Positions 55,699 to 63,679 of a stretch of DNA of 64,000 bases are shown in pieces; within the stretch, counting starts at the first letter, position 1; each line of letters opens with the position of its first letter. The notes under the pieces are model-generated. The model saw nothing but the letters and a program-made list of their open reading frames with translations. It had not been told where the DNA came from and ran no database searches. The DNA comes from Acidihalobacter prosperus (GTDB lineage Bacteria; Pseudomonadota; Gammaproteobacteria; DSM-5130; Acidihalobacteraceae). A program made the position numbers and the translations under genes. The stretch is taken from the NCBI RefSeq assembly GCF_000754095.2, contig NZ_JQSG02000006.1, positions 480,637 to 544,636 on the forward strand. The letters run 5' to 3'.

Positions 55699-56475
55699 TC
55701 ATTTTTTCTCCAGCGGTGGTGCGGGCTCAATACGGAACTTGCTCAATTCGTCTCTAAGGAAGCTCGAATCGGCTTCAGGAGCAAGCAGGATTTCCCGAAT
55801 CACAGCAGTTGCAATTGCGTTCCGAAAGTCGAACCCAAGTTGCAGAGAAGGCGGAAATTCAATCAGCGAGCCGTCCTTTAGGGCGAAATGCCCGATGCCT
55901 ATGGCAGACAGAGAAATGCGCAATTCATGTTCTTCTCGGAAGCGGTCGCTGTCCTTGAGGTACGTGTAAAGAATCGGATTGGACAGGTACTCCTCGTTGG
56001 TTCGATGAGTACCCCTGGGAACATAGTTAACCAACCCGTAGTTCACCGAGAATATTTGACGACACGGATTTTCTTCATAGAGAAGGACGGTGCCCTCGGG
56101 GTTTAGTGCCGAGTTGAGCATAGCCCTCAGCTTCCCGAACTCGAACACTACGCAGGCTTTTCCCTTCTCGCTTCCGTTCGCGTAGTTCTCCCAAATGTAG
56201 CGGGAATTCTCGACCGAAAAGCAGCATGCGTAGGTTCTGCTTCTGCATTGGTCATAGTAGTCGGCCGCTGAGAAGTCGGGAGCCTTCTCGAACGTCGCGG
56301 CAGCATTGAGAGGTTGATCCTTCGGCAACTGCCTCCCGTCATTTTCGTCGGCGTTCGGAAAGTCTGAATAGCTGTCGACGCGATTGAAATAGAGATAGTT
56401 GTTGGCGACCGATCGCAATAGATTCTCGACCGTCATGACCTTGTACAGCAGTTGGTTATCTGGCGGGATACGCAT
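55699..56475 (-). CDS. DUF2971-like cassette protein
   Basis: A 258-residue soluble protein resembling DUF2971 (LLYKVMTVENLLRSVANNYLYFNRVDSYSDFPNADE, SRYIWENYANGSEKGKACVVFEF). The function is unknown. Such genes are frequent in integron cassettes and islands. GC content is clearly lower than in flanking core genes. The ATG at 56475 directly abuts the left end of the IS5 element, so the native promoter or the preceding cassette junction has been replaced by IS DNA. Confidence 0.7.
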   Translation of the reverse strand: MRIPPDNQLLYKVMTVENLLRSVANNYLYFNRVDSYSDFPNADENDGRQLPKDQPLNAAATFEKAPDFSAADYYDQCRSRTYACCFSVENSRYIWENYANGSEKGKACVVFEFGKLRAMLNSALNPEGTVLLYEENPCRQIFSVNYGLVNYVPRGTHRTNEEYLSNPILYTYLKDSDRFREEHELRISLSAIGIGHFALKDGSLIEFPPSLQLGFDFRNAIATAVIREILLAPEADSSFLRDELSKFRIEPAPPLEKK

Positions 56476-57779
56476 TAGCAGGCTGTTGAAAAAGTCCTGT
56501 AAACCCGGAAGATTGGTTTTGTATTGTTGAGTGAGGGTTGTGGCCGATGCGCGGTGCCGACATACATCAGGATGGGCTGTTCAGCACGGTCAGCCCGGAG
56601 CAACGGGTGCCGAAGGACCATCCTCTGCGCCCGATCCGGCGGATGGTCGATCAAGCGCTCAAAGAACTCGACGCTGACTTCGATGCGCTGTATGCCCATA
56701 TGGGCCGTGACTCGATCCCGCCGGAGAAGCTGCTGCGCGCGCAACTGTTGATGGCGTTCTACACCATCCGCAGCGAACGCCTGTTGGTCGAACAGATCGA
56801 CTACAACCTGCTGTTTCGCTGGTTTGTGGGCTTTTCCATGGACGATCCGGTCTGGCACCACTCCACGTTTACCAAGAACCGTGACCGCCTGCTTGCAGGC
56901 GATGTGGCCCGCACCTTCTTCGCCCGGGTGCTGGATCAGGCCCGTGCGGCCGATCTGCTGTCTAGCGAACACTTCAGCGTCGATGGCACGTTGATCGAAG
57001 CGCTGGCCTCGCACAAGAGCTACCGGCCCCGGGACGAGGACGCGCCGCCGAGCGGTGGCGGGCGCAATCCCACGGTGGACTTTCGCGGGCAGAAGCGGTG
57101 TCGGGAAACGCACGTCTCCAGGACCGACCCGGATGCCTTGCTGTATCGCAAGAGCGAAGGCACGACCGCCAAGCTCAGCTACCTCGGACACCTGCTGATG
57201 GAAAACCGCCACGGCCTGATCGTCGAGTCGCAGACGAGCCAGGCCACCGGCACGGCCGAGCGCGAGGCCGGTGTCGAGCTTGTCGACGCGCTCGGCGGGA
57301 GCCACCGGATCACGCTGGGCGCGGACAAGAACTATGACACGCAAGGCTTTGTGGCGGCGATGCGTGGACGAAACGTCACGCCGCATGTGGCTCAGAACAC
57401 GGCCGGGCGCCGCTCGGCCATCGACGGGCGCACCATCGGCCATCCCGGTTACCGAACCAGCCTGACGATCCGCAAGCGGATCGAAGAATGCTTCGGTTGG
57501 CTCAAGACCATTGCGGGTCTGCGCAAAAGTCGGTTTGTCGGACGCGAGAAACTGGATTTCCAGTTTGTGCTCAGCGCGGCGGCCTACAACCTGGTGCGGA
57601 TGCGCAATCTGGGACTGGCAGCATGTTGAAGGCACACATCAAGGGATCGGTGCGCCCAGAGATCGGGATTTGGGCTGTTTTCGGGAAAAATCAGGCCCCA
57701 GATCCGAAGGGGCACGTCGCCAATGGACCCTGATCAACATGATAACCGCTAAATCGGGGGAATTTTCAACAGCCTGCTA
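56476..57779 (+). mobile_element. IS5-family insertion sequence, complete
   Basis: About 1.3 kb. The left end reads TAGCAGGCTGTTGAAAA (56476-56492) and the right end is its exact inverse (57763-57779), both with further partial matches inward. The terminal TA may be a 2-bp target duplication rather than part of the inverted repeat, as in IS427-type IS5 elements. One DDE transposase gene is encoded. About 150 bp of non-coding DNA follows it before the right end. The IS joins a DUF2971-like gene to a truncated C39 peptidase gene. Confidence 0.88.
56547..57629 (+). CDS. IS5-family DDE transposase
   Basis: A 360-residue transposase. It has an N-terminal DNA-binding region (SPEQRVPKDHPLRPIRRMVDQAL), the first catalytic Asp in FSVDGTLIEA, the second in LGADKNYDT, and the Glu in the C1 motif RIEECFGWLKT. 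The full length and open frame suggest it is active. The ATG at 56547 is preferred over non-ATG codons slightly upstream. Confidence 0.93.
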   Translation: MRGADIHQDGLFSTVSPEQRVPKDHPLRPIRRMVDQALKELDADFDALYAHMGRDSIPPEKLLRAQLLMAFYTIRSERLLVEQIDYNLLFRWFVGFSMDDPVWHHSTFTKNRDRLLAGDVARTFFARVLDQARAADLLSSEHFSVDGTLIEALASHKSYRPRDEDAPPSGGGRNPTVDFRGQKRCRETHVSRTDPDALLYRKSEGTTAKLSYLGHLLMENRHGLIVESQTSQATGTAEREAGVELVDALGGSHRITLGADKNYDTQGFVAAMRGRNVTPHVAQNTAGRRSAIDGRTIGHPGYRTSLTIRKRIEECFGWLKTIAGLRKSRFVGREKLDFQFVLSAAAYNLVRMRNLGLAAC

Positions 57780-58044
57780 CAAGCATTTCGTGGTGCTCAG
57801 GCGGGTGCTTGACGACAAATATTATGTGGCGGATCCGGCGCTCGGGAATCGGATTATGAAAAAGGATCAATTCGAAAAATCGTGGAATGGGATCATTTTT
57901 GCGGTGATAGGCAAGGGCTTCGATCGCAATACCTCGCTGAGGAATCCAGTCGCTCCGCCTACCGTCAAGAGATTCTCGATTTCCGCACCATTGAGCGATG
58001 CAGAGCTGTACGAATATGGATTTTCTCAAAAGGATTTGTTCTGA
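57780..58044 (+). pseudogene. fapD: 5'-truncated C39 peptidase (FapD-like) gene
   Basis: Immediately after the IS right end the frame reads YKHFVVLRRVLDDKYYVADPALGNR and continues for 88 codons. This is the C-terminal part of a C39 bacteriocin-processing-type peptidase, keeping the catalytic His (KHFVV) and Asp (ADPALGN). The N-terminal part with the catalytic Cys is missing. An ATG in the IS (57739) could fuse 13 codons on, giving a 101-residue inactive product. Its position before fapE- and fapF-like genes identifies it as fapD. Confidence 0.75.
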
Positions 58045-58087
58045 GAATCAATCCTCGCGAACTCGATGAATTGAAATGGAGACAATC

Positions 58088-58963
58088 ATGAATACCGTTC
58101 AACGGAACATCCAGCAGAGGATTTCACAGGAAATCGTTTCGCTGGATCAATTGCGCAGAAAAAAGCGTATCCAGAAATGGACCATTACCGTACTGGGGGG
58201 CTGCATCGCCGCCTCGCTGGCCGTGCCGAATTCCGGCGTTGCCTTGCCGCGCGGCGGCGCCATACCCCTGAGCGCCGTGGAGGTGGGTGACGATGTGCTT
58301 GCCGGTATGCGTGGACGCTATGTGACGCCTGCCCAGGTGGTGTACTTCGGCGTCGAAATGCTCACGCGCTGGCAGACCGCCGACGGCGCGGCATACAACG
58401 CCGGGCTATACATCGGCGTAGACCGTAGCGGTAACGGCTTCAAGCCCAATGTGACCATTCTGAGCCGTGAGCAGCGTTCGCCGGGGCAGGCAGGCGGGTC
58501 GCAAGTGGGGCCGGTGGCCTCCAACGGCAGTATCAGTGCCGGCGGTATCGAGAATGTGCAGGGCGTGGGGCAGTCCGTGCAGGTAACGGGAGACGCCAAT
58601 GGCGCCCGCAATCAGATCACGATGAACATCGGCAGCGGCGAGATCAAGATCGGCGCACCCAGCGGCGAAGGCTGGAGTAGCGGTACGGTGGCGACATCGG
58701 ATGGCAATCAGAAGCCGAGCCTGGGCACCCAAGTGGGCGGTGGCAAGGCCAGTGTCAGCATTGCCATTCCCGGCCAGGGTATCGCCCGGCAGGAAATTTC
58801 CAGCCTCAAGGGCGTGCAGCAGCAGGTGCAACTGGTCGGCAGCCTCAACCAAGTCATCAATCACACCACGCTGATCGCCAAATTCAACGAGCAGGTGTCA
58901 AGTCAGAAAGGCCTGAACATGAATGAGGCGCTGAACGCCATGCACGGTCTGTCGGTTTACTGA
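58088..58963 (+). CDS. FapE-like protein of a functional-amyloid operon
   Basis: A 291-residue exported protein. A hydrophobic segment at about 31-52 (WTITVLGGCIAASLAVPNSGVA) follows a basic N-terminus. The segment GMRGRYVTPAQVVYFGVEMLTRWQ is reminiscent of the N-terminal domain of FapE. The middle and C-terminal parts are Gly/Asn/Gln/Ser rich (SISAGGIENVQGVGQSVQV, GDANGARNQI). GGAG precedes the ATG at 58088. Order fapD-fapE-fapF supports the call. The identity rests on order plus weak motif similarity, so FapE is tentative. Confidence 0.6.
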   Translation: MNTVQRNIQQRISQEIVSLDQLRRKKRIQKWTITVLGGCIAASLAVPNSGVALPRGGAIPLSAVEVGDDVLAGMRGRYVTPAQVVYFGVEMLTRWQTADGAAYNAGLYIGVDRSGNGFKPNVTILSREQRSPGQAGGSQVGPVASNGSISAGGIENVQGVGQSVQVTGDANGARNQITMNIGSGEIKIGAPSGEGWSSGTVATSDGNQKPSLGTQVGGGKASVSIAIPGQGIARQEISSLKGVQQQVQLVGSLNQVINHTTLIAKFNEQVSSQKGLNMNEALNAMHGLSVY

Positions 58964-59037
58964 AAAGCCGACATCGCACCAAGTGGTTTATTTCAACACA
59001 CAATAAATCCAATAATCGACTCGTAAGAGGGGACATC

Positions 59038-60381
59038 ATGTCGGACTACCGCACTCCCGTATCTTTTCGGACCATGCCCGGGATTCGCCCATCGGCCGTA
59101 CGCAGGACCGCTGGGCGCCTGCTCGGCCTAGCCTGCCTCGCCGTGCTTTTGCCGGCGGAAGGAATCGCTGCGCCGGCGGTTGACGATGATCTGGAGCTGG
59201 AAATCAATGTACTTAAACAGCGGCTCCAGCACCTCGAGGCAGCCTATCGCAAATTCCGGGCCGCCACTCCGGGTTTGCCCGCGCCTACGGATCGCGAGCT
59301 TGGGCACTTGCGCGGCAAGGGGCCTGCCCCCGACAAGGCCGTGCCAGCCGCAGCCACCACGGCACAACCGGAGGCACCTGCGGATACGGCTGGCGACGAC
59401 ATCAAGAAGCGCCCGGACGCCAGCAAAAGTGCCCAGGCCGTTTATCAGGAACAACATGCGCTTTTCGAGCGCAAATTCACCTTCGAACCGGGCCTGAGTT
59501 ACGCCTATTCGGACCGCAATCAGATCAGCCTCAACGGTTTTCTGGCGCTCGACGCCATTTTTCTGGGTTCGGTCAGTGTCGACAAGGTCAAATCGCATAA
59601 CCTGACGCTCGACCTGACCGGCCGTTATGGTCTGACTCCGAATATCCAGATGGATTTCAATATCCCATATCTCTATCGATATACGGTTTACGAATCGGCG
59701 GGGCAGGGCAGCGTCGGGACGCAGTACAGCAGCGGCAGCTCGTATCTCAACCCGCGCTTCCGCATCGGGGATGTAAACGCGGGTGTGTATTACCGCTTGC
59801 TGACCGAGACCGAATCACGCCCGGATATCGTGTGGAATTTCCGTGTCAAGGCGCCTACCGGCTCCTCGCCTTATGGCATCAAGACCATCAGGCCGCAGTC
59901 GACCAATTCGAGCCTCAACTATCCCGAGACCCTGCCCAGCGGCACCGGTACCTGGGCGTATTCGACCGGGCTGTCGCTCGTCAAGACCACGGACCCGGCG
60001 ATACTGTTCGCCAATCTCGGTTATTTTTACAACCAGCCGCAGCACTTCAACGACATCAGCAGCAATCCCGGGCAGGTGGTGCCCGGTAGCGTCAAGCTGG
60101 GCGACTCGCTCCAGTATGGTCTGGGGATGGCCTTCGCGCTCAACGATACCACCAGCATGAGCTTCGGCTATACCCAGCGGGTCACTTTCCTGAGCCGCAC
60201 GAAAATCGATGGGCAAAGCTGGCAGGATGTGAGCGGCAGTGAAGGCAATGCGGCCATCCTGAATATCGGCGCAACGCACGCCATCAGCAACCGGGCCTCC
60301 CTGGTGTTCGGCCTGGGTATCGGCCTGACCAACGATGCGCCCGATATTCAGGTCAGCGCGAAATTGCCTTATCAGTTCTGA
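59038..60381 (+). CDS. FapF-like outer-membrane amyloid secretion porin
   Basis: A 447-residue outer-membrane protein. A long signal region (about 1-45) is followed by a short coiled coil (LEINVLKQRLQHLEAAYRKF), an Ala/Pro linker and, from about residue 145, a beta-barrel with alternating aromatic strands, ending KLPYQF with a C-terminal Phe. A coiled-coil plug followed by a 12-strand barrel is the architecture of FapF, the exporter of Fap amyloid subunits. A GAGGGG site precedes the ATG. It is the last gene of the truncated operon. Confidence 0.75.
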   Translation: MSDYRTPVSFRTMPGIRPSAVRRTAGRLLGLACLAVLLPAEGIAAPAVDDDLELEINVLKQRLQHLEAAYRKFRAATPGLPAPTDRELGHLRGKGPAPDKAVPAAATTAQPEAPADTAGDDIKKRPDASKSAQAVYQEQHALFERKFTFEPGLSYAYSDRNQISLNGFLALDAIFLGSVSVDKVKSHNLTLDLTGRYGLTPNIQMDFNIPYLYRYTVYESAGQGSVGTQYSSGSSYLNPRFRIGDVNAGVYYRLLTETESRPDIVWNFRVKAPTGSSPYGIKTIRPQSTNSSLNYPETLPSGTGTWAYSTGLSLVKTTDPAILFANLGYFYNQPQHFNDISSNPGQVVPGSVKLGDSLQYGLGMAFALNDTTSMSFGYTQRVTFLSRTKIDGQSWQDVSGSEGNAAILNIGATHAISNRASLVFGLGIGLTNDAPDIQVSAKLPYQF

Positions 60382-60545
60382 AGCTGCTTTTCCCAGCCTG
60401 TCGAAGCGCCTGCGCCGCTTGAACCGCCGCGCACGCGCCTCGGCAGGCTTGCGTGCGTCCATCCGTACCTTTATGGTCCATGCATCGCGCAGGGGGACCC
60501 TGCCAAGCGGACGCCGGATTATCGCAATACTTCACGCAGCCACTC

Positions 60546-60845
60546 ATGACCCAGCCGCTCTCCCAGGATGCATTCGATCGCCAGGTCGAGGTGCTGTTTT
60601 CGGCGCATGGGGCAGGCGCCTTTGCCGCATGCGCCGGCGCCCTGCCCGATTTCACCTTGTTCGTGGACGGCGAGCATGTCGTGGCGGAGCCCCAGGGTAG
60701 CCCACGGCATCGTTACGGCGCCTATTGCGAGCTGGAGGAGCCATTGACGGGCGAGGCGCTGGAAGTACGGGTTCGGCGCTGGCTACGCGGTGGCGAGGCT
60801 TATACTCTCTATCTCAGCATGAACGTCTGCCGCTATAGCTGCTGA
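60546..60845 (+). CDS. Small protein of unknown function
   Basis: A 99-residue soluble acidic protein, not recognised. It has no signal or membrane segment and ends in a cysteine-containing tail (MNVCRYSC). The frame has GC-rich codon use like the neighbours, and the gap to lemA is 55 nt, so it may be co-transcribed. The start is uncertain, since an upstream frame is also open. The 164-bp gap before it (60382-60545) shows no clear promoter. Confidence 0.5.
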   Translation: MTQPLSQDAFDRQVEVLFSAHGAGAFAACAGALPDFTLFVDGEHVVAEPQGSPRHRYGAYCELEEPLTGEALEVRVRRWLRGGEAYTLYLSMNVCRYSC

Positions 60846-60900
60846 GCAGGCCGATGCGCACCGGCAGGGCATGCCGGTGCGGGAAAACAGGGGGAAACCG

Positions 60901-61497
60901 ATGGCCATTTCGACGATCGTGGTGCTGGTGCTGATCGGGGCGGGCGTGTTCTACGTCATCGCCATCTTCAATCAGCTGGTCGCGCTGAAGAACCGCTATA
61001 TAAACGCCTTCGCGCAGATCGAGGTGCAGCTCAAGCGCCGTTACGATCTGATCCCCAATCTGGTGGAGACCGCCAAGGCCTATCTCAAGCATGAGCGCGA
61101 GACGCTGGAGGCGGTCATCGCGGCGCGCAACGCGGCGGCTGCGGGCCTCGCGGCGGCGCACGCGGCGCCCGGCGACGCGGCGGCGATGAGCCAGCTCGGT
61201 AACGCCGAGGGGGTGCTCGGCAGCGCGCTCGGCCGGCTCAACGTGGTGATGGAGGCCTACCCGGACCTCAAGGCCAGTCAGAACATGATGCAGCTCACCG
61301 AGGAGCTGACCAGCACCGAGAACAAGGTCGCCTTCGCGCGGCAGGCGTTTAACGATCAGGTGATGGCCTACAACACCTACCGCCAGTCCTTCCCGCAGAA
61401 CATGCTGGCGACGACCTTCGGCCACCCCCGCGATGCGGCCTTGCTCGAATTCGACGACAGCGAACAGATCCAGCAGGCGCCGAAGGTCAGCTTCTGA
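60901..61497 (+). CDS. lemA: LemA family protein
   Basis: A 198-residue LemA protein: one N-terminal transmembrane helix (about 3-22) and a long helical bundle ([45 protein letters not shown]). LemA often accompanies an M48 metalloprotease, as here 18 nt downstream. It may present or regulate the protease at the inner membrane. A GGGGG-type site precedes the ATG at 60901. Confidence 0.93.
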   Translation: MAISTIVVLVLIGAGVFYVIAIFNQLVALKNRYINAFAQIEVQLKRRYDLIPNLVETAKAYLKHERETLEAVIAARNAAAAGLAAAHAAPGDAAAMSQLGNAEGVLGSALGRLNVVMEAYPDLKASQNMMQLTEELTSTENKVAFARQAFNDQVMAYNTYRQSFPQNMLATTFGHPRDAALLEFDDSEQIQQAPKVSF

Positions 61498-61515
61498 TCG
61501 CAGGCCCGTCGCGGG

Positions 61516-63459
61516 ATGGATTTCTTCCAGGCTCAGGACGACGCCCGGCGCAGCACGCTCTGGCTGGTGCTGCTGTTCGCGCTGGCGGTGCTGGGGCTGA
61601 TCCTGCTCACCAACCTCTTCGTGCTCGCCTTCGTGCTCTATGCCCACGGCGACGTGGGGCTGCTCAACCTCAAGGACGTGCTGCGCCATTACGGCTCGGG
61701 CGCCTCGGTGCTGGTGGGGCTGGGCGTGGCGGGGCTGGTCGGGCTCGGCAGCCTGTTTCGCATGGTCCAGCTCGCCGCCGGCGGCGCCGTGGTGGCCGAG
61801 TCGCTGGGCGGGCGGGTGCTGCCGGGCGACAGCGAGGGCCTCGACGAGCGCAAGGTGCTCAACGTGGTGGAGGAAATGGCCATCGCCTCGGGCATGCCGG
61901 TGCCGACCGTCTACCTGCTGGACGACGGCGCTATCAACGCCTTCGCCGCCGGCTGGACGCCGAGCGACGCGGTGATCGGCATCACGCGCGGCGCGATCCG
62001 CCAGCTCGACCGCGACGAGCTGCAGGGCGTCGTGGCGCACGAGTTCAGCCATATCCTCAACGGCGACATGCGCCTCAACATCCGTCTGGTCGGGGTGCTC
62101 GCCGGCATCCTGCTGATCGGCGAAATCGGCCAGTTCATCCTGCGCACCCTGCGGCGCGCACCACTTGCGGGCGGACGCAGAAAGGGCGCCGCGATCCCCG
62201 CGCTGTTCGTGCTCGGCCTGGGGCTGTGGGTGATCGGCTACGCCGGCACCTTCTTCGGCACCTGGATCAAGGCGCTGGTCAGCCGCCAGCGCGAATTCCT
62301 GGCGGACGCCTCGGCAGTGCAGTTCACGCGCAACCGCGCCGGCATCTCCGGGGCGCTGAAGAAGATCGGCGGTTCGATGGCCGGCTCGCTGCTGTCGAGT
62401 CCCATGGCGCCGCAGTTCAGCCATGCCTATTTCGCGCGCGGGGTGTCCGGCGGGCTGCAGTCGCTGTTCGCCAGCCATCCGCCGCTGGAGGACCGCATCC
62501 GGCGCATCCTGCCGCGTTGGGACGGCCGCTTCATCGCGCCGCCGCCCCCGCCGCCCGTGCCCGAGGAGTCGGAAAGCGCCGCAGGGAAACAGGCACGGGA
62601 GCGCGGTCGCCGCCGCGCGGTGCTGACCGGGGTGCTGGCGGGCACGCTGGGCGATCTGGTGGCGCAGACCGGTCAGCCGGACGCCGCGCAACAGGCCTAT
62701 GCGCACGATCTCATCGCCGGCCTGCCGCCGCAGTTGCGCGAGGCGAGCGGCAATCCGCAGACGGCGCGCGCCGTGGTCTACGCCCTGCTGCTGGACGGCG
62801 ACGCCGACGTGCTGGCCAGGCAGTGGCAGACGCTCGACGGCAAGGCGGACGACAGCGTGGCCGATCTGACGCGCCGATACCTGCCCGCGGCGGCAGGCCT
62901 CGAACGGGCGCAGCGATTGCCGCTGGTCGAGCTGAGTCTGCCATCGCTGCGCGGCCTGTCGCCGCAACAGTACGCACGCTTCCGCGGCGTGCTGAACGAA
63001 CTCATGGCGGCGGACGGGCGCATCAGCCTGTGGGAATGGGTCGTGCGCCATCTGGTGCTGCGCGGGCTGGACCTGCACTTCGCCCTGCGCAAGCCGGCGC
63101 GGCAGACCTATTACGTGCTCGGTTCGGCCAAGGCCGCCTGCGAGACCGTGCTTTCGTTGATCGCGCTGGCCGAGCACGCCGACCCGTCCGAGGCGCAGCG
63201 GGCCTTCGCGGCGGGGCGGCACGCCGTCGGCGCAGGGGCGCTGCGTTTCGTGCCGCGCGACGAGCTGGACCTGAATCGACTCGACGGGGCGATGGACGAG
63301 CTCGAAAAGCTCAAGCCGCCGCTCAAGCGCCGTTTTCTCGATGCCTGCGCGGCCTGCATCGCCATGGACGGCGACGTCACCGTGGGCGGCGCCGAGCTGC
63401 TGCGCACCGTGGCCGTGGCGCTGGACTGCCCCATGCCGCCGCCGCTGCCGCTCGTCTAG
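61516..63459 (+). CDS. M48 (HtpX-like) membrane metalloprotease with extended C-terminus
   Basis: A 647-residue zinc protease. Two TM helices lie near the N-terminus (about 17-42 and 65-84). The zinc motif is AHEFSHILNGD, the third ligand is in RQREFLADASAV, and two more TM segments lie between. The protease part ends at about 345. A helical C-terminal part of about 300 residues (LAGTLGDLVAQTGQ onwards) is not found in HtpX. Pairing with LemA suggests envelope-protein quality control. Confidence 0.9.
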   Translation: MDFFQAQDDARRSTLWLVLLFALAVLGLILLTNLFVLAFVLYAHGDVGLLNLKDVLRHYGSGASVLVGLGVAGLVGLGSLFRMVQLAAGGAVVAESLGGRVLPGDSEGLDERKVLNVVEEMAIASGMPVPTVYLLDDGAINAFAAGWTPSDAVIGITRGAIRQLDRDELQGVVAHEFSHILNGDMRLNIRLVGVLAGILLIGEIGQFILRTLRRAPLAGGRRKGAAIPALFVLGLGLWVIGYAGTFFGTWIKALVSRQREFLADASAVQFTRNRAGISGALKKIGGSMAGSLLSSPMAPQFSHAYFARGVSGGLQSLFASHPPLEDRIRRILPRWDGRFIAPPPPPPVPEESESAAGKQARERGRRRAVLTGVLAGTLGDLVAQTGQPDAAQQAYAHDLIAGLPPQLREASGNPQTARAVVYALLLDGDADVLARQWQTLDGKADDSVADLTRRYLPAAAGLERAQRLPLVELSLPSLRGLSPQQYARFRGVLNELMAADGRISLWEWVVRHLVLRGLDLHFALRKPARQTYYVLGSAKAACETVLSLIALAEHADPSEAQRAFAAGRHAVGAGALRFVPRDELDLNRLDGAMDELEKLKPPLKRRFLDACAACIAMDGDVTVGGAELLRTVAVALDCPMPPPLPLV

Positions 63460-63481
63460 AGTCGACTTTGCGCCCTCCGGC

Positions 63482-63679
63482 TCAGCCGTGCGCGCCGTGC
63501 ACGAAGGCCCAGAGCACCACCAGCAACATCACGAGCACATACAGGCGCAGCCCCCAGAACACAGTCTCCTGCCAGGGTTTCAGCTTGATCGGGCGGACCT
63601 CCGGCAGCGGTGCGAGCCAGTTTTCCTCGCTGAGCAGATGGTGGAGTTCCTCGGGATCGAAATCGCGCAGGTGTTTCAT
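63482..63679 (-). CDS. Small single-pass membrane protein
   Basis: A 65-residue protein with an acidic/aromatic soluble N-terminus (HLRDFDPEELHHLLSEENW) and one transmembrane helix (about 41-60, VFWGLRLYVLVMLLVVLWAF). The function is unknown. Its ATG overlaps the stop of the upstream Nramp-like gene by 4 nt, so it is probably translationally coupled and may be a small partner of that transporter (inference). Confidence 0.65.
   Translation of the reverse strand: MKHLRDFDPEELHHLLSEENWLAPLPEVRPIKLKPWQETVFWGLRLYVLVMLLVVLWAFVHGAHG

Noticed and set aside
54675-57779. A composite transposon carrying DUF4282 and the DUF2971-like gene
   Set aside because: Only one IS5 copy is present, and the two rayT-related repeats are direct fragments, not intact elements. 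There are no matching outer ends.
57739-58044. IS-fusion frame as a functional small C39 protein
   Set aside because: It lacks the catalytic cysteine region and starts inside the IS, so it is best treated as the remnant of fapD.
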